From the NCBI GenBank assembly GCA_023055425.1, contig JALGPY010000007.1, forward strand, positions 14,518,001 through 14,582,000: a DNA stretch of 64,000 nt, written 5' to 3'. Positions 1 to 11,730 of the stretch are shown here, in pieces (position 1 is the stretch's first letter; each line of letters begins with the position of its first letter). The notes below the pieces were generated by a model. That model was not told where the DNA came from. It saw only the letters and a program-made list of their open reading frames with translations, and did no database searches. The position numbers and the translations under genes are program-made. Source of the stretch: Linanthus parryae. Taxonomy: Eukaryota > Streptophyta > Magnoliopsida > Ericales > Polemoniaceae.

Positions 1-690
1 TTAGACGATCATTCTACGAATTGATGGCCGTTGAAGCAACGGTAAGGAGTACAGGAGATTTGCAGGCTCCAAGTTATCAAAAGACGCATGTCCCTATTGT
101 AAGGAGAAAGGTCATTGAAAGAGAGAGTGTCTCAAGAAGAGCCCTGGATTTGCAGCATTTGTTGAAGGTGGAGGGACTTCCCAGAATAGCCTAGTGCTCT
201 AACCCCTTGGGGGTTATCTGGGCTCTTGGGATGGAGCATCCGGCGCTGGTTCGGTTTTTATGCACGCATCTGGTTATGGCGCGAACTGTTTCCGGCAGGC
301 ATTGGGTTGTGGCACACCTGGGGTAATCCAGGGCGCATCTAGAATGGCACTGGTTCTAGGACTAGTCATGGTGCATATGTTATTTCATGACTCCAGGAAC
401 TTGTCATGGTGCATATCTTTCTGACACTTTTGGAGCCTCTCAAATGTATTTGGTCTTGTCTCTGTGAATACATTCTTTTCTCGTTTTCGGTGGACCACAA
501 GTTTCTGTTTCTAGAGGTGTATTCGTTTCCGAGAGTCATACTCGTTTCTAGTTGTAGAGACGCATCCTTATTAGGTTCTGAGGAGAAGCATCCTTATTAG
601 GTTCTGAGGAGAAGCATCATGTTCTGGTTTAGGTTGTTAAGAGAATTCAAGGAAAATTCGAGATTTCTTAGAATGCCTTGAATCCGAGTC
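1..690 (+). mobile_element. Remnant of a gag-only copia-type LTR element (copy 1), cut by the window edge
   Basis: Near 86-130 the + strand reads as a retroviral-type zinc knuckle (CPYCKEKGH, one stop, then KREC), followed by a Lys/Gly-rich tail as at the end of copia gag. The tryptophan codon of the knuckle is TGA at 116-118. After gag there is no protease, integrase or reverse transcriptase, only sequence rich in gtgcatctgg-like words, then a purine-rich stretch at about 650-672 that may be the polypurine tract beside a lost 3' LTR. The same order recurs at 10733-11730 and, on the minus strand, at 38405-39600. The 5' part lies outside the window. The right limit is approximate. Confidence 0.6.
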
Positions 691-1083
691 AACAAATAAG
701 CAAGCCCAGTGCTCCACTGTCTTATTTTGAGTTCATAGTGCTTCGTTATACGTCAAGCTTCTATTCAGTTATTACATTATAGAACCCTTCCCCAACATAG
801 CTAAATCGACCAAGTTATGATAGAAAATTCCTTATGGCCTTATTCTTCGAATTCAACATGCATGCTTCAATTTAGGGACGTTTATATGGAACTCTTATGT
901 AAGAAACTTGGAAACATCAGAGAAGGTAGCTACTGGTACTTATTTTCAATTCCTAGGCTGTTTGGCAAAGACTTGTTCGGGTATGTTATAACATGTGCAC
1001 CTGAAATGTAACGTCGTGTTTTCATATAATACTAGACGTAACTCGGCGCCATGGGCGTGGGGAGATTTTCCATAATATAGTGA
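691..1083 (+). other. Upstream segment shared between MMP copies
   Basis: About 300 bases here align closely with 11731-12043, upstream of the intact gene at 12252, ending in the same words (tgtgcacctgaaatgtaacg). A short core, tatacgtcaagcttctatt (from about 748), is also nearly matched at 50250-50270 upstream of the MMP gene at 50471. I read this as old MMP upstream sequence that was duplicated with the genes and later separated from the broken gene at 5277 by insertions. No open reading frame here looks real. Confidence 0.45.
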
Positions 1084-2069
1084 AAAAAACTAAACTTAAT
1101 TACTTAATGCATAACCCCAGTATGTCAAAACTCTCACTTTGCAACCCCCACTCCTAAAACTCTCTAATTGCACTCCCCATTTGCACTAAAGATGTTAATG
1201 TGAAAGTGGGAAAAATTTTCCGTCCACAATTTAACGGACTAAACCGTTAGTTGACAAATTAATCATTTTCTTTAAGGGTCAAACTTTCCACCCAAAAAAA
1301 AAGACCTACCATCGTCGCCGCCACAGCAACCACCACTGCCGCCAACCAAAACCCAGATTCCGGTCAGCACCACCATCGCCACAATCTTAGTTCCAGTATC
1401 CGGCAATGTTCAAGAATCCCTTCAAACTTAAACCAATAACCTCTATCCGTCCTAATTCAGCCCACACTTTAACGCCAACAAGAAACCCCATCTCAGTCTC
1501 ACAAACTAAAATGTCAAATTTAAGATCTCCCTTCCATCGATGCTCTGTTCGAGACTCATCCATCGGAAACTTCGGCCCTCCCTCAGTACCCAGAGGTAGA
1601 CTTCATCTGGGTTTCTTTCGATCTGTGATTTACGGGTAGCGAGGGTGAGAGCAGAGAGAGGTTCAGAGACAGGGAGAATATAACAAGTATTAAAATTGAC
1701 ATAGAAGAATTCCGAATCGATCCATAAATCAACTGAATCCAGACTCGAAATCCAAACATAAAAATCAGGGGAGATGAAAATTATATCGAAATTGCTCCAA
1801 TTACCATTTTTCTCACCCTCTACCTTGACAAATCCAAACGGAGTTACACCCAGAAACCCAGGTTTAATCGGCTTGATTGAAACCCAGAAGCAAACATAGC
1901 AAACATGAACACTCGATCAATTTCTCCACTCCAATCCATGAGGGGTTTGCTCCAAACTGCCATAAGCCACAACTTTCACATCAACCACATACAGACGTAG
2001 AGATCGAGAGCCGCAGAAGTAGATCGCCGTATAGAGAGGGGGGTTTATTTTCGTCAATCCAGAGAAGTA

Positions 2070-2329
2070 CTACCGCTGTTTCGCCTGTTTCAGCCTACTT
2101 CACTTTTTGTCACTATTCACTGGGTTACTTTCATCCGGTGATTTGATTAGCAAAACGATATAAGAATTTGGTAATCTTTGCATGGTGTTATAGAGGAAAG
2201 TTTATTCTAAAATATCATGAAAAAAATGTTAAAAAATTACATCTTTTTGGCACCCAAATCACCAAGTCAAAGTGACTCAGTTACGGGTTAAAAAGTCAAA
2301 CACAGACGAAACAGACGAAACGGAGGTAG
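2070..2329. mobile_element. Stowaway-like MITE inside the outer Mutator-like element
   Basis: A 260-bp hairpin-forming element with imperfect inverted ends (ctaccgctgtttcg at the left, cgaaacggaggtag at the right) and TA on both sides (2068-2069, 2330-2331), as for Tc1/mariner-derived Stowaway elements. Its interior (gtgatttgattagcaaaacga, tgttatagag, aatcaccaagtcaaagtgac) matches the element at 49861-50121. It has no coding capacity. Confidence 0.8.
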
Positions 2330-2491
2330 TACTCTCCTACTTTTTTGTCTTATTCATTATCTTCTTCCATTCTTTATTATTAGTTTTTTATTTTTCTATC
2401 ATTATCATTTTATATTACATATTGACAAAGTTACCCCTCTAACACCGTTAGTGTTTGGATGTGATATTTTACCAGTTTCACATTGATGTTT

Positions 2492-3657
2492 GGATTAATT
2501 ACTTAATGCATACCTCCAGTATGTCTAAACTAACACTTTGCAATCCCCAATTCTAGAATAGGCTTATCGCACCCCCTATTTGCAATAAATCCTACTTAAT
2601 GAAACTGGTAAAATAAATCATCCAAACTCCATCCACATAGAGAGGGTAAGATTGTCAACACACAAAAAAGTTAATTCATATTAAATTTTTAATTACTAAA
2701 ATAAAGAAACATGAAAAAAGAAAAAGGGTATGAAGATGAAAATAAAATGAACTCTTTTCCGTTTCTCTGCCTCTATCTTTTTGTCTCTCTTCTCTCTGTT
2801 CAGTGAGCTCCGACAAAGGAATGAAACAAGGAAGGATTTGCTGATGTTTGCTTCTTAATTCTCTATTTCTCTCTCCCTATCTATTTTCATCTGTCTCCCT
2901 CGACCTTCTCCCTCTCCGTGGCTCGGATCTGGTGGTGTTTCCTGATTCGGATTTTGGGGTTTCGGGTTTAGATTCTTAAGAATCTGGGTTTGATTTGGGG
3001 GCTGACAAGGAAACCCAGAATATGGGTTTAACTCTACACCATGATTTCGAATCTCCACCGGAATCGGTGCATGGGTTTTCCCGACAACAATGGAATTGGG
3101 GGAATAGTACTGTCCACGAATTAGAGGGAACAACAATTGTTGAGAATGGTGAGTTTGTGAATTTCGTTTCTTTCTTAAATTTTGTCAGTTACGATTTTTA
3201 AAAGGGTGGTTTCTGGGATTTGGTCAGCACAATCAGGGATGGTGGATTTGGTTGAGACGAGTTTGGTTGTATGATAGAGGTTGGATCGAGTAGGAGAAGG
3301 CACTTAAAGGGACGAGGGAGTGGCGGGGATTGTGGAGTAGTGTTCGTGGGTGGAGGTTGTTCTCGTCGGAAAGGACGGAGGTGGCGGCTTAGTTTGCCGG
3401 GTTCTGGGCTGTTTAGGCGGAATTGCGGAGGGTGTGGTGGTGTTTATATATTTATTGGATGGACAATTTTACCCTCAATGAAATGGATTAAATTGTCAAC
3501 TAACGGAACATTCCGTTAAGTTTTGGACGGAATTCTTTTACCAGTTTCAATAAGTAGGATTTATTGCAAATGGGGGATGTAATAAGCCTATTTTGGAACT
3601 GGGGGTTGCAAAGTGTTAGTTTAGGCATACTGGAGGTATGCATTAAGTAATGAAGCC
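2492..3657. mobile_element. Mutator-like element (inner), nested in the outer one, possible captured gene fragment
   Basis: Terminal inverted repeats of about 122 bp begin at 2492 (ggattaattacttaatgcat) and end at 3657 (attaagtaatgaagcc). The 9-bp duplication ttgatgttt is exact at 2483-2491 and 3658-3666, proving insertion into the outer element. There is no transposase. The interior (about 2750-3480) is gene-like rather than transposon-like: a pyrimidine-rich leader, a possible coding start at 3022 and a consensus splice donor after 3148, then GC-rich sequence. The repeats match those of the element at 41675-42881 at most positions. Confidence 0.88.
3022..3148 (+). pseudogene. Exon-like fragment carried in the inner Mutator-like element
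   Basis: After a CT-rich leader with stacked tctctct blocks (2760-2890), an open frame starts MGLTLHHDFESPPESVHG and runs about 42 codons to a donor-like junction, aatg followed by gtgagt at 3149. The next 60 bases are T-rich, like the start of an intron. I do not recognise the protein. It may be a piece of a host gene taken up by the element (Pack-MULE behaviour). No matching acceptor or second exon is evident. Confidence 0.25.
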
Positions 3658-4439
3658 TTGATGTTTATTTTGCAAATGGGGGATACAATTAGAGAGTTTT
3701 AGGAGTGGGGGTTGCAAAATGAGAGTTTTGACATACTGGGGGTATGCATTAAGTAATTAAGCCAAAAAACTATGTATTCCCCTTTTATGATTTTACTTCT
3801 ATATGTCGAAATGTTTTATTGCTCTGTTAACGTTAATAATTTGAAGTGAATATATTTCTACATTTTCTCTAGATGATTAAGTCATATAACAAATTTTTTT
3901 TGTAAGCAACTTATTTATTCCGGCAGTGCAGTCTTATTGAGAGAAATTTAGAATAAACCAATTAGTTTAACATGTTTCTCAAGAAAATAGTGATTTCATC
4001 CATATACATGTAGATGTTTTATTTATGTTGGCAAAAGTACAAATTGGATATAATACGAATGTAGCATAAATATTTATCTTAAAAATATGAGATTATAATG
4101 CATTGTGATGATTAAAACATATGATATATACAAATATTTATTAGCTAAGAATTTAGCAAAAGAATTATCTCATTTTGAAGAAAAATCAAACTCATTTATT
4201 CATATTATTTATTTAGACTGCTATGATACTATAAAGTTGAATTTACACTACAAATTATAAATGTTATGGTCATACTACAGAGACAATCAAACACAAATTT
4301 CAACAGAAAGTGATGTCGCATAAGACACATCTGCAAATGTCAAATATCTCCCAATTGATTCTTTTTCTTTTCTAAATAATCTTCATCGTTGATTTTTATT
4401 TATGACATGTTTCAATCCACGTGACTTTTTCTTCATTTT

Positions 4440-4690
4440 TTCGTTGTAATTTTTTATTTACCTAGACTCCTTCAAAATTTTAAATTGATAAATAGCTCAA
4501 ACAAATGTTACATGGATAAGATACATGTTTTCGTTGGAATATTTATTTACGTAGACTCCTTCAAAATGTTATATTGATAAATAGCTCAAACAAATGTTAC
4601 ATGGATAAGATACATGTTTTCGTTGGAATATTTGTTTACGTAGACTCCATCAAAATGTTATATTGATAAATAGCTCAAATAACTGTTATA
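4440..4690. repeat. Tandem repeat, 89-bp unit, about 2.8 copies
   Basis: The word tagactcc starts at 4463, 4552 and 4641, and each unit continues with ttgataaatagctcaaa and, in the first two, a block containing atggataagatacatgttttcg. Period 89 bp. The last unit is incomplete and diverges near 4690. The units are nearly identical except for the first. Confidence 0.85.
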
Positions 4691-5010
4691 TCATGAAATC
4701 GGATAAGATAAAATAGCGTATAACCTTTTTTGTTTCCAACAATAAAGTTTTATTAGTAGAATCATATCATCAAATCAATCATTAACATTAATGAAATATT
4801 TACTAACATAATATTGAAATAAACCACAATGCTCATAAGTTACAAATATGAAAGCGCAACCACCAAAATCATAATGACAACACATTAAGTTAGTTTAACT
4901 ATTGGTTGATTTTAGCAAATGGATGGGATTACAAATGTCATAAATATATCAATTGTTTAAAGACAAATAGCAACACGTTGATTCACCGTGGCATATTTTT
5001 TTATATAAGA

Positions 5011-5076
5011 GATAAGATAAGATAAGATAAGATAAGATAAGATAAGATAAGATAAGATAAGATAAGATAAGATAAG
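5011..5076. repeat. (GATAA)n microsatellite, about 13 units
   Basis: An uninterrupted run of gataa units, just upstream of the promoter remnant of the broken MMP gene. It lies about 200 bp before the coding homology. Confidence 0.95.
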
Positions 5077-5276
5077 AAGAGCAGTTTATTCAACTCAAAA
5101 GAAAAAATGCATAAAATTAAGCGGATTTAGAATCCGCCAACTCAAGGAGAAGTTAGAGCTCATAGACATTGAAAGATCGAATATGACAAGTTTTTATTTC
5201 AAAATAAATACTCATACTTTCAAACTCAATTATCAAATTCATTAATAAAGTAAACACTTGGCTCATTCCTCCTCCC

Positions 5277-5892
5277 TTCACATCCATCAAGCATTTTCAT
5301 GGTGGCTAAAAGGGAGAAACCGCAAAAGGGCTCCACGCGGTAAAGACCTACCTCCAGCGTTTTGGCTACCTCCAAAACAGTCCGAACCAAATTACCTGCG
5401 CAAACAACGACAACTTTGACAATGAATTAGAGGCAGCCCTCAAAACATATCAGCTGAACTACGGCCTAAAACCCACCGGTGTTTTGGATGCTGATATCGC
5501 GTACAAAATGGCGATGCCACGGTGTGGGGTCCCCGATAAAGCAACTGTATTAATCACTTGCAACAATTCCATGATCATCATGGTAATAAAGCCTCCACAC
5601 AATTTCTCACTTTAGTTTCCTTGAAAATCCTTACAAATGGCCGTCCGGGAAGAAACAACAAACTTGCGGATTTTATCAAAACGTAAGCCTTCATGTGGCG
5701 AGAGCTTTCAACAAGTGGCCATTCGCCTCGGGGTATTTCACATTCTTCAAGGTTTTTAACGCTAAAACAGTATATCTTAAGATCGGATTTGAGCGCGAGA
5801 ACCTAGGATATGGAGTCCCGTTTGACGATGCCAACGGGCGCCTAGCGCATGCGTTTGCGCCAACGGACAGGGGTTTTGTAGGAAATTTGTGG
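5277..5892 (+). pseudogene. Broken matrix metalloproteinase gene copy
   Basis: Closely related to the intact genes at 12252 and 19124 but non-functional. Homology starts directly at the FTSIK propeptide residues: compared with 12252, about 95 bp holding the start codon and signal peptide are missing, with short pyrimidine-rich similarity at the junction (cctcctcccttcac). A CAA codon has become TAA near 5303. The cysteine switch PRCGVPD is readable near 5517, but a 1-base loss right after it shifts the frame. A further deletion of about a dozen bases follows the NVSPH-equivalent residues near 5695. The catalytic domain stops near 5870-5892, before the HExxH helix, where a copia LTR begins. The last 70 or so codons are gone. 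Confidence 0.93.
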
Positions 5893-6390
5893 TGTGTATA
5901 CGGCAATCAATAACCTATATAATCTCTGAGTCGTGGGATCACTTTCTGATTAGAGTATTTCGATGGTATACAAGAAATCAATGATCGCATGAAATAGAGA
6001 TTGTTTCAAGAACGAATATGCTTTTTGATATGAATTTCCAAACTCATATGTTCTCTGTCTTGTACATTCGACCAAAGTGACAACTTAAAGGAAGGGGAGG
6101 TGGTTAATCACGTCGGTTATAACCGTCAACGCAGCAGTTATAACTGTTGTGATTTCAGTCCTACTGGGGGCGCTGCGCCAGAGCCCCCCGTCGGGGGCTC
6201 CTCCCCCGAACCCCCGCAGTCGTCCAGGAGTTCGTTGTCCAATACATTAGTATAGTCGTGTACACTCGTGTACTTCACACCTCCTAACGTGTAAAATGTA
6301 TATGCCAATGTATATTTTGGTCGTAAGTAAATCTAATTACATAAAAAGAAAATGTCTCAAAGATTATTGATGACACTAAAATCGCCAACA
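5893..6390 (-). repeat. 3' LTR of the decayed copia element
   Basis: On the minus strand the LTR starts TGTTGGCGAT at 6390, directly after a purine tract (atgggggaggat). It probably ends ATACACA at 5893. It contains a GC-rich fold-back segment at about 6160-6230 (gggggc and gccccc blocks) unlike the AT-rich surroundings, and an inverted gttataac pair near 6115-6150. The left limit is inferred because no second LTR is available for comparison. Confidence 0.65.
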
Positions 6391-6866
6391 ATCCTCCCCC
6401 ATTTTAGTGTAATCCTTGATTCACTTAGCCTTTTCATAACAAAGCAAACTTATGCATAAATGAAAATGTCTCAAAGATTGAATTTTCATCATAGTAAATT
6501 ATATTTTCATATATTCGAGTATATGGGTGTCCTATGGATTGAACCATTTCTACTCATGATGAATACATGAAAATACACATAAGTTCAACATATTCCATGT
6601 TCTAACTTGATACTTCTTTTTACTAGCATAGTTTCTCTATCTTTCAATGAGCATATAGAAGCCAAGTCCCAACTTCTTGAAGCAGCTAAACTCCATACTC
6701 ATATAGGTGGTTATTTTTATCTTGTCCCAATTTTTCAATAGAACCATTAAGAAGTGTAAAATTCAATCTTTGTAACTTGCAGGTCTGAACACATACTTTG
6801 GGATGATCTTGTGTTTCAATTTCTTCATGTAAGAGTTCCACATTGATTTCAGATTCTAACGTTGTA

Positions 6867-9800
6867 TTAGAAGGAATTGGGTATCTTATCATAAGAGATC
6901 TTTAAGACGGACTTTAATCCCATCCTCACGGACGACTTGTGCACTAAGTCCCTTGCTATCCCTTTGGTTAGATGATCTGTAAAATTTTGTTGTGTACGAA
7001 CAAAGTCAACTGATATCACACCATTCATGATTAATTCCCGAATGATGCTATGTCTGACACCCAAATGTCTAGACTTGCCATTATACACCTGACAATATGC
7101 CTTAGCGAGAGCAGCATCACTATCACACCCGATAGATTTTGGTGAAATCGGTTTGGGCCAAATGGAATCTCATACACTAAATTCCTTATCCATTAAGCCT
7201 CATTACCGGCTGCAGCCAATTCTAAAAATTCAGATTTCATTGTTGAATTAGTAATGAAAATTGCTTCTTTGAAGTCCATGAGATTGCCCTTCCTCCAAGT
7301 AGAAAAAATCCATCCACTAGTTGAGGAATGATCTTCCATGTTGTTTATCCAACTTGCATCAGAATATCCTTCTAGCACTGAAGGACTTCCACTGTATGTC
7401 AAACCATAATTCATGGTAATACTCTCCCCATTGCCTGGCAATGATGTGTGCTTGGATTAGTTGTATATCTAATTAGCTTTCCAACCAGAAATAAAATATT
7501 TGGTCATTGTACTAATCATGACATACATTAGAAAACCAATAGCCCTAGAGTATTCCAGTTGAGATACAGTCTTGCATCTGTTAGGCAACAACTTCACATT
7601 TGGTTCCATCGGAGTACTAACTAGAGAATAATTATCACAATTAAATTTCTTTAACACCCTCTTAATGTAATGAGACAGTGAAATAGTAATTGCCTTGTTC
7701 TCACGTAATCCTAATACCTAGGATTACTTCAGCCTCCCCCAAATCCTTCATTGAAAAATTAGATGACAAAAATTCATTCGCTTGATCCACTTGATCTTGG
7801 CTGGTACCAAAGATAAACATATCATCTACATATAAACAAATTATGACTCATTTACCAGAGCCATAAAATTTGCTATATACACACTTGTCTGCTTGGTTCA
7901 AGTGATAACCACTAGACAACACAGTATCATCAAACTTTTGATGACATTGTTTAGGAGCTTGCTTTAAACCATAAAGTGATGTAACAAGCTTACACACTTT
8001 ATGCTCATTTCATGGCATAAAAAATCCTTCGGGTTGTTTCAAATATATCTCCTCATCCAAATCACCATTCAAGAATGCAGTTTTCACATTCATTTGGTGT
8101 ATACAAGATTATGTATAGCTGCAAGAGCTATTAATAATCTAATTGTGGATATCCTGGAAACAGGAGAATATGTATCAAAGTAGTCAATACCTTCCTTTTT
8201 TTTAAAGCCACGTACAACCAATCTGGCCTTAAACTTATCTACGGTACTATCTACTTTCATCTTCTTCTTGAAGATTAACTTGGCATTAAGTGGTTTCAAC
8301 CCAGGAAGCAAATCAGATAATTCTCAAGTCCCATTTTGCATGATCGAATTCATCGCACCATTTATTGCTTCTTTCCGAAATGCAACATCACGAGATGCCA
8401 TAGCCTCACTATAAGTTCTAGGATCCTCCTCTATGCTAAAACAATAAGCATATTGAGATTTAATCTCATCCCTAGATCCATCAACTAAATATAGTTGAAA
8501 GTCAGAACCATAGTCGCTCGCTATTCTAGCTCTTTTACTCCTTCTTACTTCAGGTAAAGTGAACGCTTCACTTGTTCCTTCATTTTGAGCTTTGCTCAAA
8601 TTCGGAACTAAGTCCTTTGGTATAGGTATAGAAGAAAATGTATCTTCATAAAAGATAGCATCTCTTGACTATATTACAGTATTGATGGATACTGAGTCAT
8701 TAGGTTCAATCACATAGAACATATAAGCCTTGGAATGCATGGCATATCCAATATAGATGCAATATATTCCTCTTTCGACAAGATTCTTTCTCTTGGGTTC
8801 ATTGAGCCTAATAGTGGTTGTACTACCCCAAACTCTCAAATAATGCGAGCGGTTTTCCATACCAAAGTTCATGTGGGGTAGTTTTGTTCCTTTTGTTAGG
8901 AACCCTTTTAAGAAAATTGCAAGCTGTTAACATAGCTTCTCCCCAAAATCCATCACTCAAACCCTAGTAGGAAATCATGGAATTAACCATTTCATTTAGA
9001 GTTTGATTCTTCCTCTCATACACCATTTGTTGAGGTATATAAGGAACAGTGGTTTAGTGAATAATACCAATATTTTGAAAATATGTACGATCATAATATT
9101 CGCCTCCTCTATCCGTGTGTAAAATCTTTACTAAACCATTATTTGCTACTCAACTTCAGTTTTGCATCTATTGAACTTATATAAAGCTTCATTTTTAGAA
9201 TGAGACAAGTACACATAGCAAAACTGTGTAGCCTCGTATATAAATGTAATAACCTACTTTTTATTTCCTACAGACGGTGTTGCATGAAAGTCACATAGAT
9301 CACTATGAATAAGTTCAAGCACCCTAGAATCCCTTTTAACATCCTCATAAGGTTGTCTAGTTATCTTAGTTAGCATACAAGTTTTCCGCCTTCCGGTATT
9401 GATATCAAATGAAGGAATTAGACTCATTTTGGACATATTCCGTTTAAAGTGTACATGTCCTAACGTGCATGCGAGAGTGTTGATTTATCAAGACTAGTAC
9501 TAGCAACGCAAACAAATTGTTACCAAAAGGAGCAACGACATTTAAGTGAAGCATATCATTACATAAATAATCAAGGCCAACAAAAGAACCATATTTTTAC
9601 CATACAAACTTATCAAACTCAATAACCTGCTTGTATCCAAGCTTATTTAGTTCTAGACAACAGATCCTTTCGAATTCCGGGTACATACAAACAATTAATT
9701 GTTCATACTTAAACATTTTCTAGAAGTAAATACTAGGTTAACACTTCCAACTCCATGGATTGGCTCGGTTGCAACATTCCTCGTTCTTATTGTGGACCCA

Positions 9801-9890
9801 TATTCAACGGTTTGCATGGTTGTAAACCATCTTTAATCCTTACATACATGTCTTCTAGCACCCGAATCAACCCACCATTATATGTCATCA
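6867..9890 (-). pseudogene. Broken copia pol (protease, integrase, reverse transcriptase, RNase H)
   Basis: Minus-strand pieces in order: protease active-site motif DSGA near 9865, with an in-frame stop just before it; integrase start (VLELIHSDLCDF) at 9436-9254; the later integrase region (YLRVWGSTTTIRL) at 8872-8669; reverse transcriptase pieces (KFKARLVVRGFKKKEGIDY) at 8311-8090; and RNase H end (GVISVDFVRTQQNFTDHLTKG) at 7088-6867. Frames change several times, so it cannot make a working polyprotein. Confidence 0.85.
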
Positions 9891-9953
9891 TCCTTCACAT
9901 AAAATGCATCAGAATTTAGGGATACATAATTCTTAATTGAATTGTCAGGTTGC

Positions 9954-10622
9954 TCAATGAACATACATTATTGCTGCCTTGCCTTTTGGCCCCTGTCCCT
10001 TGCCACTTGTTCCCTCACCTTTGTTACTTTTTCCCACACGACAATCCTTCTTGAAGTTTCCTAATTCCCCACACTTCCAACAAGCAATCTTTGGATTCTT
10101 GTTAGGATTCTTGTCTTGATTCTTAAATTTCCTTTTCCCAGAATTGTTCTTGCCCTTTGAAGTATCCCCTTCCTCCATCATATTCACAGAACCCGGTTTA
10201 TCTTTGGGTTTTTCACTGTCTTGAGTCCTCAAAGAATTTTCAATCTGAAAGTGACTACCCAATTGCACTAAGGACATTTCGTCTTTATTATGCTTCAACT
10301 TATGCTTGACATCCTTCCATGATGGAGGCAGTTTATCAATCACACTAGAAACATCAATTGATTCATCCATTTTCATATTGTGTTGATTAAATTGCCCTAG
10401 GATACGGAGCAATTCATTGTATTGCTCGATAACAGGCCTTGAATCTTTCATTTTGTAATTGTTCCAATTACTGACCAGAAACTTCTTGCTTGAAGCATCT
10501 TCGGTCATATACTTTACTTCAAGAGAATTACACAGTTCTAACAAGGAATCTGACATACCGTTAAGAATGTGTCCGCGATAGATGTAGTCATATGATAAGA
10601 AGGATGTAGACACAACCACCAC
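9954..10622 (-). pseudogene. Copia gag remnant
   Basis: An open stretch of about 220 codons on the minus strand with a UBN2-type gag core (EQYNELLRILGQFNQHNM, then VIDKLPPSWKDVKHKLKH) and a zinc knuckle, CWKCGELGNFKKDC. The knuckle's histidine position holds Asn, so a zinc ligand is lost. The N terminus is replaced at the right by the local duplication around 10590-10732, so the natural start is missing. Confidence 0.8.
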
Positions 10623-10732
10623 TACATATCTGGTATTTAGCTTCCATTGTCATATGATAAGAAATCTGGTATTTAGCTTCCATTGGCATATGATAAGAAG
10701 GATGTAGACACAACCACCACTACATATCTGGC
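10590..10732. repeat. Short overlapping direct repeats at an element junction
   Basis: The phrase catatgataagaaggatgtag with about 22 following bases occurs at about 10590-10633 and again at 10690-10732. Between them a 36-bp unit (starting atctggtatttagcttccat) is repeated in tandem at 10628-10663 and 10664-10699. The block marks the junction between the minus-strand copia and the plus-strand gag-only remnant. Confidence 0.85.
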
Positions 10733-11730
10733 GATGGAGAAGGTAGGTACAAGCATCGGTCATGAGGTGCCTCGCGGATAATGTGATCACCGAAGTCACA
10801 GATCAGGAAACGCCGACTTATTTTTGGTTGAAGTCGGAGAGCCACCAACAAGTTGATGCCGAAGAAGTGATTAGTCTGCGCATGTTTGAAGGGATGTTTA
10901 TCAAACATGACCTAGACAATCTGTATACTATTTTGCTTGAGTTGCGTAATAGTGATGAGGATGCTTCCTTAATTTTGTTGGTGTCTATGCCTTCATTGTG
11001 ATGAGTTGTTCAGTCTTCTTGTTGGTAAGGATACGATAACCCTAGAAGAGGTTAGATCATCTCTTCACACCTGGGAGTTGAGGAACAAGGATGCAGGCAC
11101 AGGTTCGGACGATCATGCTCCGGATTGATGGCGAAAGGGAGCAACAGTAAGGAGTACATGAGATTTGGAGACTCCAAGTAACTGAAGGATGCATGTTCCT
11201 ACTGTAAGGAGAAAAGCCATTGAAAGAGGGAGTGTCTCAAGAAGAACCCTGAATTTGCAGCATTTTGTAAAGGTGGAGGGAGAATGGCCTAGTGCTTTGA
11301 GCCCCTTGGGGGCTATCTGGACTCGTGGCATGGAGCATCTGGCGCCTGCATTAAGTTCAGTTTTTGCACGCATATGGTAATGCTGCTACCTGTTTTCTGG
11401 CGGGCACTGCGTTCTGGCGCACCTGGGGCAATTCAGGGTGCATCTAGGATGACACTTTTTCTGGAACTAGTCATGGTGCATCTTGTTTTGCATGACTCCT
11501 GAAACTTATCATGGTGCATATTGTTCTAGCACTGTTGGAGAGCATATCAAATGTATTCGGTTTTGTTTTGTGAATACATTATTTTCTAGTCTTGAGTGGA
11601 GCAAATGTCTCTGTTTATGGAAGTCAGGAGATGTATTCTTTTCGCATCCGTATTAGGTTCTTAGGAGAAGCATCAAGGAAAATTGAAGATTTCTTAGAAT
11701 GCCTTGAATCTGAGTCAACACATAAGCAAG
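10733..11730 (+). mobile_element. Remnant of a gag-only copia-type LTR element (copy 2)
   Basis: Plus-strand gag similarity: a UBN2-like stretch (LRMFEGMFIKHDLDNLYTIL) at about 10880-10935, then a stop near 11000, then a zinc knuckle CSYCKEKSH, stop, KREC near 11190-11237. The knuckle tryptophan is TGA (11221-11223), as in copy 1. After gag come gtgcatct-rich sequences and a purine-rich stretch near 11675-11695, with no pol. It is colinear with 1-690, and both sit in the same position relative to MMP upstream sequence. Confidence 0.7.

Larger units (their letters stand above)
1093..3763. mobile_element. Mutator-like element (outer), non-autonomous, 9-bp target duplication
   Basis: Long terminal inverted repeats of about 100-160 bp face each other: the left end starts at 1093 (aacttaattacttaatgcat) and the right end finishes at 3763 (aagtaattaagcc). 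The flanking 9 bases, aaaaaacta, are identical at 1084-1092 and 3764-3772, the size typical of Mutator elements. No transposase reading frame is visible. The interior contains a GC-rich leader-like stretch (about 1300-1680), a Stowaway-like MITE (2070-2329) and a second member of the same family (2492-3657). The first two bases of the left end differ from the family consensus (aa instead of gg). Confidence 0.85.
3773..5276. other. AT-rich gene-free DNA upstream of the broken MMP gene
   Basis: No plausible gene. The stretch is strongly AT-rich and holds a tandem repeat (4440-4690) and a pentanucleotide microsatellite (5011-5076). From about 5095 it becomes homologous to the proximal promoters of the MMP genes at 12252 and 19124 (cattgaaagatcgaatatgacaag and the following bases), with a weak TATA-like word, aaaataaatact, near 5200. 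Confidence 0.6.
5893..10733 (-). mobile_element. Decayed Ty1/copia retrotransposon, 5' LTR missing
   Basis: Read on the minus strand: gag (10622-9954), protease, integrase, reverse transcriptase and RNase H (to about 6867), polypurine tract (6405-6391) and one LTR (6390-5893). That order of integrase before reverse transcriptase identifies Ty1/copia. Coding is broken by many stops and frameshifts. No second LTR lies at the right end; the element stops at a local duplication (10590-10732). It abuts the broken MMP gene, so its insertion or a later deletion probably removed that gene's 3' end. Confidence 0.85.

Noticed and set aside
4440..4690. CRISPR-like array
   Set aside because: Units are contiguous 89-bp tandem repeats with no unique spacers, in plant DNA.
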